This document shows, one piece after another, positions 41,118 to 48,969 of a stretch of 53,419 nucleotides of DNA. Position 1 is the first letter of the stretch, and the number at the start of each line of letters is the position of its first letter. The position numbers and the translations under genes were made by a program. The notes under the pieces were generated by a model, which was not told the DNA's origin, searched no databases, and worked only from the letters and a program-made list of their open reading frames with translations. Origin of the DNA: an uncultured Bacteroidales bacterium. GTDB taxonomy: Bacteria > Bacteroidota > Bacteroidia > Bacteroidales > FEN-979. The stretch covers positions 1 to 53,419 of the forward strand of contig CAIYJU010000015.1 in NCBI GenBank assembly GCA_903926565.1. Direction: 5' to 3'.

Positions 41118-42254
41118 ATGCCAATCCCATTTAACAAGCCTTTCATCCCCTGGTTCTCCTTCAGATACCTGATCGGCGGAGCACTCTCGGGTACAATTGC
41201 CGGAAATGGGAAATACACAAAAAAATGCCATGCTTTTTTTGAAAAGCGCTTTGGATTTGCAAAGGTGCTGATGACGACCTCCTGCAGTGATGCGCTGGAA
41301 ATGACCGCACTGCTCTGCAGGATTGAGCCCGGAGATGAGGTGATCATGCCCTCGTTCACCTTTATGTCAACTGCCAACGCATTCCTGGTCAGGGGAGCAA
41401 AAGTGGTGTTTGCCGATACACTTGCCGATATTCCCAACATTGATCCGGCAGAGATTGAGAAGCTGATAACTCCGAAAACAAAGGCTGTTGTGGTCGTTCA
41501 TTACAGCGGAATTGCCTGCGAGATGGACCGGATCATGGATATCGCGCAACGGCATGGATTATTCGTAGTGGAGGATGCCGCTCATGCCGTCGATTCGTAT
41601 CACAATGGAAGACCACTTGGATCCATCGGACATTTCGGGACATTCTCCTTTCATGAAACCAAAAATATCATCTCAGGAGAGGGTGGGCTGCTGATGGTAA
41701 ACGATCAGGAATTTGCCATGCGGGCAGAGATATTATGGGAAAAGGGAACCAATCGTGCAGCGTTCTACCGGGGTGAGATTGACAAATACGGCTGGGTCGA
41801 TATCGGTTCTTCCTTCCTGCCATCCGATGCAGTGGCTGCTTTTCTGTTTGCACAGATCGAACGTTTTGACAGGATTCAGTCGGCCCGGAAGAAGTTGTGG
41901 TGGAATTATCATGCGATGCTTAAGCCCCTTGAAGAGAAAGGTTACCTGAAATGTCCTGTAGTTCCTGGTTTTGCCACTGTTAATGGAAATCTTTTCTATA
42001 TAACGGTATCCTCCGGCGAAATGCGCGACAGCCTCCTTGCATTCTTAAAAAGCCGGGGCATCAGCGCCCTGTTCCATTACCTGCCACTCCATTCCAGTCC
42101 CTATTTTTCGGCTAAACACGATGGACGTGAACTGCCGAACACTGACAGGTTCTCCGCGTCCATCCTGAGGCTGCCATTTTACAACTCGCTCTCAAAAAGG
42201 CAGGTGAAACTTGTGGTCAGCAGGATCAACGAATATTTCCTCCGGTCAATTTAA
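41118..42254 (+). CDS. rffA: dTDP-4-amino-4,6-dideoxy-hexose transaminase, RffA/WecE-like
   Basis: 378 aa, fold type I PLP enzyme of the DegT/DnrJ/EryC1/StrS family. Motifs: MPIPFNKPF at the start, TTSCSDALEM, EVIMPSFTF, VEDAAHAVDS, and the PLP lysine K182 in SFHETKNI followed by GEGG. These match RffA/WecE, which aminates dTDP-4-keto-6-deoxyglucose to dTDP-fucosamine-type (4-amino) sugar, better than the 3-aminating or Per-type branches. dTDP-glucose synthase and dehydratase genes are outside the window. Product would be a suitable substrate for the GNAT acyltransferase of the same block. Confidence 0.87.
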   Translation: MPIPFNKPFIPWFSFRYLIGGALSGTIAGNGKYTKKCHAFFEKRFGFAKVLMTTSCSDALEMTALLCRIEPGDEVIMPSFTFMSTANAFLVRGAKVVFADTLADIPNIDPAEIEKLITPKTKAVVVVHYSGIACEMDRIMDIAQRHGLFVVEDAAHAVDSYHNGRPLGSIGHFGTFSFHETKNIISGEGGLLMVNDQEFAMRAEILWEKGTNRAAFYRGEIDKYGWVDIGSSFLPSDAVAAFLFAQIERFDRIQSARKKLWWNYHAMLKPLEEKGYLKCPVVPGFATVNGNLFYITVSSGEMRDSLLAFLKSRGISALFHYLPLHSSPYFSAKHDGRELPNTDRFSASILRLPFYNSLSKRQVKLVVSRINEYFLRSI

Positions 42255-42287
42255 CTGTTTCAGCCAGGTATAAAAGCTCCCTTTCGG

Positions 42288-45200
42288 TTATCTCCTCCAT
42301 TCAGGCAACCTTCCCGGTGTTACCGGTGCTCCGAGGTTTTCCAGTGCTTTTTCCAGCTGGGGAACATCTGTTTCACCGATGCGCTTGATCTGTTCGTAAA
42401 CAGGCGGGAATTCAGCTTCCAGGATGGCGTAGGCATCTTTTTGTGTTTGCGACGGGTCGCCTGTTGACATCCAGCTGATCCAGCTGAGTTTTCCAAGGCG
42501 GCTGTTCAATGGCACCGGGGCTGGAGGATTTTCCTCTTCACTGGGTTTTATCGTGTTGCGGTTTAATTTTACATTGAGGATCTCATCCAGCTGAAGCTGA
42601 ACTTCACGGGCTTTTTTCATCAGCTCAGGACTGGCAGACGGTGTGCTGTTTAACGCCTGCAGAATGCTTGAGGTGCGCCTGTTCAAGGCCTCGGCATAAT
42701 TTTCTGTTCCCTGCATGACGCGTGTGATTTCAGCTACTTTTTTCTGGAAGTCAACCATGGCACTGCGGTCAATGGCCGGGAGGGTGGTGTTATTCAGTAC
42801 CACGGCATTGAATTCAACAGGTCCGGCCAGCGGTTTGGTTTCACCGTTGGCGGTAAGGGTCATGCTGACTTTGTATTTGCCGGGCATGGCAAGAACCCCG
42901 CTTCCATTATCGCCCAACGGATCAAATTTGTCGGTTTCAACAACCCTGGTCGACTGGTATCTCAGATCCCAGTTGATGCGGTTAACCCCTTTCGAAGGGC
43001 TTTTGCGGATTATTCTAACGGGTGAGCCAGATGCATCTGTTACCGTGAAGGTCAGGAACGGATCAATCTCCAGCTTTTCGGTCCGGAGTTCTGCTTCTGT
43101 TGGCTGCGGGATCCTTTCACCTTTCTTGAATAATTCGGTTTCCTTCTCCTTCCGGATATCTTTTTTTGTCTTGGGAACATCCTTGATAAAATAGGTGAAG
43201 ACTGCACCAAAATCGGGATTTTTTGCAATAAAAACGGTTGATCCCTGTGATCCTTTCGTGTCGGTTGGCAGGTACATCAGCGCATCCTTTACCGGGAACA
43301 TGTAACCATTCTGATCCAGGTTCTCCTTCTTCAGGTTACGTAACGGGGTGAAATCATCGAGAATGTAAAAACCACGGCCAAACGTTGCAAGCACCAGGTC
43401 GTTCTCCCGCTTCTGGATGGTCATATCCTTTACGCATACTGAGGGCAGGCCTGATTTGAGCTGGATCCAGTTCTTTCCGCCATCAATGGTGAAAAAACAA
43501 CCGAATTCAGTTCCTGCAAATAACAGGTCGGGGTTGACAAAATCCTGCATGATGCTGTGAACAGTTCCGTTTTCAGGAAGGTTTCCTGCAATGGAACTCC
43601 AGGTTTTACCTTTGTCTGAACTTTTCAGGACATAAGGTTTGAAATCGTCGCGTAAAATGTTGTCGAATGAAGCAAATACAATGTTCTCATCAAATCTTGA
43701 TGCGAAAATGTCGCTTACATAAGTGTTTTCAGGGACTCCCGGGAATTTGTCCGTTTTAGTCCAGGTTTTTGCATCCTGCGACACCTGGATCAGCCCGTCA
43801 TCCGTTCCGGCGAAAAGGAGGTTCTCCTTCAGGGGTGACTCATCAAACGAGATAATGGTGCCATACAAAGAGGTCGAGATATCTTTTTGAACGGCATCGA
43901 TGGGCCAGTATTTTCCCATGACCGGCCAGGTATTGCGATCGATTTGAGCTGTCAGGTCATCGCTGATCATCTGCCAGGTATTTCCCCTGTCATCGCTGCG
44001 GAAAACCTTGTTAGCCATGGTATAGAGGCGGGCAGGTGAATGTGGGCTTATAAGGAGCGGCGTATTCCAGTTCCACTTGTAACTGTCCTCACCTTTGCGT
44101 GGCTCCGGCCTGATATCAACCGCTTCCTGGCTTTTCCGGTCATACCTGACCATGCCGCCATACTGCGATTCAGCATATACAATATTGGGGTCAACAGGGT
44201 CGATTTGTGACCAGAAACCGTCGCCGCCGTTGGTGTTGAACCAGTCATCGGTAAGTACGCCCGCACCTGCGGTACTGCGCGACGGGCCACCCATGCTGTT
44301 GTTGTCCTGGGTACCGCCATATACATAATAGAAGGGCCTTGAATTGTCAACCTGTACCCTGTAAAATTGCACAACCGGCAGGTTTGACTTGAAAATAAAC
44401 TCTTTTCCCCCGTCGAATGTCTCATAAGCCCCGCCATCGCTGCCGATGAAAAAATGTTTTGTGTCTTCGGGATCGATCCACATGGCATGATCGTCAACGT
44501 GACGTTTGTTGTTGCCAACCTGTTTCCATGTTTTACCACCATCCTCTGAAACCTGGGAAACTGTCTCAACGGAATAGATCTTATCAACATTTTTAGGATC
44601 ACAGTAAATTTCGTTGTAATACTGGCCCTGTGCAGAGTGATCGCTCATTTTCGACCAGGAGGCGCCCCTGTCCATGCTGCGGTAGAGGCCTTTGGCATCC
44701 TGGGTCGATTCAATGATGGCATACACCACATCCGGGTTTACCGGAGAAATTGCCAGTCCGATGCCGCCCATATCTGCCCCGGGAAGTCCTGACGTAAGTT
44801 TATCCCAGGTTTCGCCGGCATTGGTTGATTTATAAATGGCCGTCTCAGGCCCGCCACCGATCTTGGTAAATACATGGCGCCTGCGTTGTTCCGATGACGC
44901 ATAAAGCACATCCGGGTTCCTTGGATCAAGGAGCACATTGTTCACGCCCGTATTTTCACTGATTTCAAGAACCTTTTTCCAGGTTTTCCCGCCATCCGTT
45001 GTTTTATACAGCCCACGCTCTCCGCCGGGTCCCCATACCGAACCTTCGGCTGCCACATAAACCACGTCTGAGTTTCGGGGATCAATCAGGACTTTGCCGA
45101 TCTGCCGGGAATCTTTCAATCCCATGTTTTTCCAGCTCTTGCCATTGTCACTGCTCTTGTAAACGCCATTTCCGTATCCAAGTGAACGCTGATGGTTGTT

Positions 45201-45656
45201 TTCACCGGTTCCCACCCAGACCACACTGGTGTTGTTTGGGTCGATGACCACACAGCCAATGGAGTAAACGCCATTGTTGTCAAAAACCGGCTCGAACGTG
45301 GTTCCGTTGTTGACGGTTTTCCAGACATGGCCTGAAGCAACTGCCACATACCATTCGCTGTGGTTTTTCGGATTAACGGCAAAATCTGCGATACGACCGG
45401 AACAAAATGCCGGTCCGATGCTGCGGAATTTCAAACCACTCACCAGCCCGGAGTTATAAACGGAATCCTCCCTGGGTTTATCCTTGTCTTTATCTTTATT
45501 TTTATCTTTTTCTTTCGACTCCTTTTTCTTATCAACCGTTGTTTTTGCTTTCGGAGTTGAGGTTTTTTCCTTTTTTTCCTCTGCAAAACCAGGTGCAGTC
45601 AAACTGAGCAAAAATGCTCCGGTGAGGAGCCACAAGGTGAATCGTGATATTTTCAT
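42288..45656 (-). CDS. secreted sortilin/BNR-repeat propeller protein
   Basis: 1122 aa. Signal peptide (residues 1-25, ending GFAEE) followed by a Lys/Glu/Asp-rich low-complexity stretch of about 45 residues. Then two VPS10/sortilin-like propellers with at least eight Asp boxes (SSDNGKSW, TTDGGKTW, STNAGETW, SMDRGASW, SEDGGKTW, SDDRGNTW, SSDKGKTW, TIDGGKNW) up to about residue 750. The C-terminal third has a beta domain with PGKYKVSMTL and helices. Often annotated as glycosyl hydrolase in Bacteroidota, but I see no sialidase or xyloglucanase catalytic set. Exported, probably periplasmic or surface; function not proven. Confidence 0.85.
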   Translation of the reverse strand: MKISRFTLWLLTGAFLLSLTAPGFAEEKKEKTSTPKAKTTVDKKKESKEKDKNKDKDKDKPREDSVYNSGLVSGLKFRSIGPAFCSGRIADFAVNPKNHSEWYVAVASGHVWKTVNNGTTFEPVFDNNGVYSIGCVVIDPNNTSVVWVGTGENNHQRSLGYGNGVYKSSDNGKSWKNMGLKDSRQIGKVLIDPRNSDVVYVAAEGSVWGPGGERGLYKTTDGGKTWKKVLEISENTGVNNVLLDPRNPDVLYASSEQRRRHVFTKIGGGPETAIYKSTNAGETWDKLTSGLPGADMGGIGLAISPVNPDVVYAIIESTQDAKGLYRSMDRGASWSKMSDHSAQGQYYNEIYCDPKNVDKIYSVETVSQVSEDGGKTWKQVGNNKRHVDDHAMWIDPEDTKHFFIGSDGGAYETFDGGKEFIFKSNLPVVQFYRVQVDNSRPFYYVYGGTQDNNSMGGPSRSTAGAGVLTDDWFNTNGGDGFWSQIDPVDPNIVYAESQYGGMVRYDRKSQEAVDIRPEPRKGEDSYKWNWNTPLLISPHSPARLYTMANKVFRSDDRGNTWQMISDDLTAQIDRNTWPVMGKYWPIDAVQKDISTSLYGTIISFDESPLKENLLFAGTDDGLIQVSQDAKTWTKTDKFPGVPENTYVSDIFASRFDENIVFASFDNILRDDFKPYVLKSSDKGKTWSSIAGNLPENGTVHSIMQDFVNPDLLFAGTEFGCFFTIDGGKNWIQLKSGLPSVCVKDMTIQKRENDLVLATFGRGFYILDDFTPLRNLKKENLDQNGYMFPVKDALMYLPTDTKGSQGSTVFIAKNPDFGAVFTYFIKDVPKTKKDIRKEKETELFKKGERIPQPTEAELRTEKLEIDPFLTFTVTDASGSPVRIIRKSPSKGVNRINWDLRYQSTRVVETDKFDPLGDNGSGVLAMPGKYKVSMTLTANGETKPLAGPVEFNAVVLNNTTLPAIDRSAMVDFQKKVAEITRVMQGTENYAEALNRRTSSILQALNSTPSASPELMKKAREVQLQLDEILNVKLNRNTIKPSEEENPPAPVPLNSRLGKLSWISWMSTGDPSQTQKDAYAILEAEFPPVYEQIKRIGETDVPQLEKALENLGAPVTPGRLPEWRR

Positions 45657-45688
45657 GGTCAGGGATTTAGTGTATGATTAAGGAATAT

Positions 45689-46732
45689 TTATGATAAAAG
45701 CGTATTGATCGTTTCTCTGTCTGGCCTGATGATCCCTTTTTCGGTGATAATACCTGTGATATATTTTGCAGGGGTAACATCGAATGCGGGGTTTAAGGCA
45801 GAAGATCCCGGCGAACACACCAGTATTCTTTCAAGTCTCCCGTCGGCAGTAATGCCATCCTGGTAAAGCACTTCCTCTTCACTCCGTTCTTCGATGGGGA
45901 TATGCTTACCGTCGGCGCATTTTACGTCGAATGTGGATGTCGGGGCAGCTACATAAAATGGAATTCCATATTCTTTCGCGGCAATGGCTTTTTCAAGTGT
46001 GCCTATTTTATTGGCGGTATCACCGTTGGCGGCAATCCGGTCGGCTCCAACGATCATCATGTCTATTTTTCCCAGCGACATCAGCCATGCGCCTGCATTG
46101 TCGGGAATGATGGTATGCGGCACTCCCGCCTGTTTGAGTTCCCAGGCGGTAAGCCGCGCCCCCTGGCTTCTTGGCCGGGTTTCATCTGCATAAACAAAAA
46201 TGCGCTTTCCCAGTTGATGGGCAAGATATACCGGCGATAATGCAGTGCCATAATCAACAAAAGCCAGCCAGCCTGCATTGCAGTGGGTTTCAATATTCAT
46301 CCCGTCACGGATCAGTTCATTTCCGAATTCACCGATTTTATGGGAATCATCTGCATCACGATCGGCAACCTGTTGTGCAGCCATAACGGCCATATTCCGT
46401 GAAATAAGCGCAGCTGCATATACTTTTTCCACTGCATGGAAGAGGTTTCGGGCGGTGGGACGTGTAGATTCAATGATGATTCTGGCCTTTGCAAGGAATT
46501 GATGATAATTGTCTTCAGGAGCTTCAAGCGCCGCCTGGGCCATGGCAAATCCGGCGATGGCGCCAATGGCGCCTGCCCCGCGTACCATCATCGTGCGGAT
46601 CGCATGACAGCTGTCAGAGAATGTTTTTGCCTCCTGAATGGAGAATTGAAAAGGCAACAGGTTTTGCTCGATGAAAAAGACTGACGTGTCTTTCATCCAT
46701 ACTGTCCTGTATTCTATGCCATTAACCTTCAT
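45689..46732 (-). CDS. mtnA: S-methyl-5-thioribose-1-phosphate isomerase
   Basis: 347 aa, full length for MtnA. Motifs of the eIF2B-related isomerase family: MVRGAGAIGA, HCNAGWLAFVDYG with the catalytic Cys, DETRPRSQGARLTAWEL, and GADRIAANGDTANKIGT with the catalytic Asp. It converts methylthioribose-1-phosphate to methylthioribulose-1-phosphate in methionine salvage. No other salvage gene (mtnB, mtnC, mtnD, mtnK or MTA phosphorylase) is nearby. It lies 22 bases after the serS start-to-end direction, so it is probably transcribed with serS. Confidence 0.93.
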   Translation of the reverse strand: MKVNGIEYRTVWMKDTSVFFIEQNLLPFQFSIQEAKTFSDSCHAIRTMMVRGAGAIGAIAGFAMAQAALEAPEDNYHQFLAKARIIIESTRPTARNLFHAVEKVYAAALISRNMAVMAAQQVADRDADDSHKIGEFGNELIRDGMNIETHCNAGWLAFVDYGTALSPVYLAHQLGKRIFVYADETRPRSQGARLTAWELKQAGVPHTIIPDNAGAWLMSLGKIDMMIVGADRIAANGDTANKIGTLEKAIAAKEYGIPFYVAAPTSTFDVKCADGKHIPIEERSEEEVLYQDGITADGRLERILVCSPGSSALNPAFDVTPAKYITGIITEKGIIRPDRETINTLLS

Positions 46733-46754
46733 TTTTCAGCAGCCATTCACGAGG

Positions 46755-48026
46755 TTATTGAATCACATCAAATCCGGTATAAGGCACCAGTACCTTTGGA
46801 ATATTGATTCCCTTCGGTGTCTGGTTGTTTTCAAGCAGCGCTGCCACGATGCGTGGGAGTGCAAGGGCGCTTCCATTGAGCGTATGTGCGGTTTGCATTT
46901 TCCCGGTCTCGTCTTTGAAACGCAACTTCAGCCGGTTTGACTGGAAGGTCTCAAAATTGGAGACCGAACTGACTTCAAGCCACCTTGCCTGTGCCGATGA
47001 CCATACTTCCATGTCGTAAGTGAGTGCAGAGGTGAAACTCATGTCACCGCCGCAAAGTTTAAGCACCCGGAAGGGAAGTTCGAGTTTACGAAGCAAACCC
47101 GTAACATATTCACGCATCTCTTCCAGGATCTGATAGGATTGATCCGGATGGGAGATCTGCACGATTTCAACTTTGTCAAACTGGTGGAGGCGGTTCAGCC
47201 CGCGTACATCTTTGCCATAAGACCCGGCTTCACGTCGGAAACAGGCGGAATAGGCAACATTTTTCACTGGAAGATCCTGGACTTTCAGAATGGTGTCGCG
47301 GTAGATGTTGGTGACCGGAACTTCCGCTGTAGGGATAAGATAGAGATCGTCGAGGCCGACATGATACATCTGTGCATCTTTGTCGGGAAGTTGCCCGGTG
47401 GCATACGCAGAGGCTGCATTGACCATATAAGGTGGCTGGACTTCCATATATCCGGCTTTCATGGCCTCATCAAGGAAGAAGTTGATCAGAGCCCGCTGCA
47501 GCCGTGCCCCCTTACCTTTATACAAGGGGAAACCAGCCCCGGTAATTTTATTGCCGGTAATAAAGTCGATGAGATCATATTTTGTTGTGAGGTCCCAGTG
47601 CGGAACATCGGTTGCAGATGCCTGCCGAACTTCTCCCTCATGTGCCACCACAACGTTGTCCTCTGGTAACTTTCCGGCTGGAACACTTGAATGGGGGAGG
47701 TTGGGTATCCTGACCAGGATTTCATCAAGCGCAGTTTTTATGTTTTCCAGTGCAAGATCAAGATCTTTTCCCTGGACTTTCAATTCACCGGTCTTTTCTT
47801 TCAGGATGTTGGCCTCTGAAGCCTTTCCTGATTGAAAGAGAATGCCAATCTCTTTGGCAAGCTGGTTGCTCTGCGACTGGATGTCGTCAAGTTTTTTCTG
47901 TGTGTCGCGGCGTTGATTATCCAGTTCGACAATCCTGCCGATGATTTCACTGCCATTAAAGTTTTTAATTGCAAGACGATCAATTACTTCCTGCGTATTG
48001 TCACGGATAAAATTCAGGGATAGCAT
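46755..48026 (-). CDS. serS: serine--tRNA ligase
   Basis: 423 aa, standard length. The N-terminal coiled-coil arm (RIVELDNQRRDTQKKLDDIQ, 30-110) binds tRNA-Ser. The class II catalytic core has TAEVPVTN (motif region), FRREAGSYGKDVRGLNRLHQF (motif 2) and NGSALALPRIVAALLENNQ (motif 3). Cytoplasmic, activates serine and charges tRNA-Ser. A TATTTTTG box (48047-48054, minus) precedes the gene. Confidence 0.96.
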   Translation of the reverse strand: MLSLNFIRDNTQEVIDRLAIKNFNGSEIIGRIVELDNQRRDTQKKLDDIQSQSNQLAKEIGILFQSGKASEANILKEKTGELKVQGKDLDLALENIKTALDEILVRIPNLPHSSVPAGKLPEDNVVVAHEGEVRQASATDVPHWDLTTKYDLIDFITGNKITGAGFPLYKGKGARLQRALINFFLDEAMKAGYMEVQPPYMVNAASAYATGQLPDKDAQMYHVGLDDLYLIPTAEVPVTNIYRDTILKVQDLPVKNVAYSACFRREAGSYGKDVRGLNRLHQFDKVEIVQISHPDQSYQILEEMREYVTGLLRKLELPFRVLKLCGGDMSFTSALTYDMEVWSSAQARWLEVSSVSNFETFQSNRLKLRFKDETGKMQTAHTLNGSALALPRIVAALLENNQTPKGINIPKVLVPYTGFDVIQ

Positions 48027-48079
48027 AAACGAGGTTATTTACAGGGCAAAAATAGTGAAAATCGGACATTATAAAATAA

Positions 48080-48114
48080 CAAACCTTCCAGGTTTAGAAA
48101 ACCTGGAAGGTTTG
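48080..48114 (-). terminator. strong hairpin between rpmA and serS
   Basis: Perfect 16-base arms (CAAACCTTCCAGGTTT and its reverse complement) around an AGA loop, followed on the minus strand by an AT-rich stretch (GTTATTTTATAATG). It most likely ends the rplU-rpmA transcript 31 bases past the rpmA stop. The same hairpin sequence type is also a common dispersed repeat in Bacteroidota genomes, so it may have been recruited. Confidence 0.7.
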
Positions 48115-48144
48115 GCATCAGATGAAATGCTTTGCGAAATGTCT

Positions 48145-48414
48145 TTAATTGACAGATTCTTCCATCGGAATGATCGAAACAAAAGAGCGGTCGCTGCGTT
48201 TTCTCTTGAATTCGACAATACCCTCAACAAGTGCAAATAGGGTGTGATCCTTGCCAATGCCTACGTTAAGGCCTGGATTGTGAACTGTTCCACGCTGCCT
48301 CAGGATGATTGAACCTGGTTTTGCATACTGTCCACCATAAATTTTTACGCCAAGGCGTTTGCTATGTGATTCGCGGCCGTTGCTTGAACTACCCGCCCCT
48401 TTTTTGTGTGCCAT
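48145..48414 (-). CDS. rpmA: 50S ribosomal protein L27
   Basis: 89 aa, full length ([40 protein letters not shown]). The N-terminal sequence begins straight after Met with AHKKG, so there is no cleaved prepeptide as in Firmicutes. Lies behind rplU as in most bacteria. A 15-base repeat of TGTTGATTTACGATT stands before its start. Confidence 0.97.
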   Translation of the reverse strand: MAHKKGAGSSSNGRESHSKRLGVKIYGGQYAKPGSIILRQRGTVHNPGLNVGIGKDHTLFALVEGIVEFKRKRSDRSFVSIIPMEESVN

Positions 48415-48420
48415 ACACTA

Positions 48421-48450
48421 TGTTGATTTACGATTTGTTGATTTACGATT
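48421..48450. repeat. 15-base tandem repeat between rplU and rpmA
   Basis: Two perfect copies of TGTTGATTTACGATT (plus strand), followed by GATG. On the minus strand the unit contains ATCGTAA and ATCAACA, the first being the unit of the array at 33581-33636. The array ends 7 bases from the rpmA start codon. Confidence 0.85.
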
Positions 48451-48461
48451 GATGCAAGGAA

Positions 48462-48830
48462 TTATAATTCTGCAGGTTCCTCTTCTGCCTCTTTGGCTTT
48501 TTTAGCCTTGGTTGCGCCTTTTACACTGATGTTTTCAATCAGTATTTTGCTGAAATCCTGGCGATGGCCGGATTCCTTTTCGTATCCTTTGCGGCGTTTC
48601 TTCTTAAAAACAACCACTTTGTCGCCTCTGGCGTGATCCACAATGTGCCCGGTGATGCTGGCGCCTTCGACAGTCGGCTTGCCAACATTGATCTTGCCGT
48701 CATTGTCCAGGAGCAATACCTGATCAAATTCAACTTTGGTTCCTGGGTCACCTTCGAGCCGGTGAACAAAGATTTCGTCATTCTGTTCTACCTTGAACTG
48801 TTGACCGGCTATTTCAACGATTGCGTACAT
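48462..48830 (-). CDS. rplU: 50S ribosomal protein L21
   Basis: 122 aa. L21 motifs MYAIVEIAGQQFKVEQNDEI and KKRRKGYEKESGHRQDFSKI. A C-terminal extension of about 20 residues rich in Lys, Ala and Glu (KAKKAKEAEEEPAEL) is typical of Bacteroidota. First gene of the rplU-rpmA operon, with a clear promoter at 48866-48895. Confidence 0.97.
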   Translation of the reverse strand: MYAIVEIAGQQFKVEQNDEIFVHRLEGDPGTKVEFDQVLLLDNDGKINVGKPTVEGASITGHIVDHARGDKVVVFKKKRRKGYEKESGHRQDFSKILIENISVKGATKAKKAKEAEEEPAEL

Positions 48831-48865
48831 GTTATAATGAATTGATGTTCGTTTATTTGGGAGTG

Positions 48866-48895
48866 CAAAGGTATAATTTATTTCTTATTAACAAA
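48866..48895 (-). promoter_or_regulatory. rplU promoter
   Basis: On the minus strand TTTG (48892-48895), 18 bases, TACCTTTG (48866-48873): a full match to the Bacteroidota -33/-7 pair. The rplU ATG follows at 48830. Confidence 0.6.
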
Positions 48896-48902
48896 CCAAA
48901 AC

Positions 48903-48933
48903 TTGAAAAAAATCCATATTTTGTGTAAGTTTG
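48903..48933 (+). promoter_or_regulatory. promoter of the 1327-aa T9SS protein
   Basis: TTG (48903-48905), 20 bases, TAAGTTTG (48926-48933), then the ATG at 48970. It runs divergent to the rplU promoter. Confidence 0.45.
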
Positions 48934-48969
48934 TAACATTAACCCCTTTTCCTACGTTCAAATAAAAGA

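Noticed and set aside
47139..47669. 176-aa plus-strand open frame inside serS
   Set aside because: Antisense shadow of a housekeeping gene.
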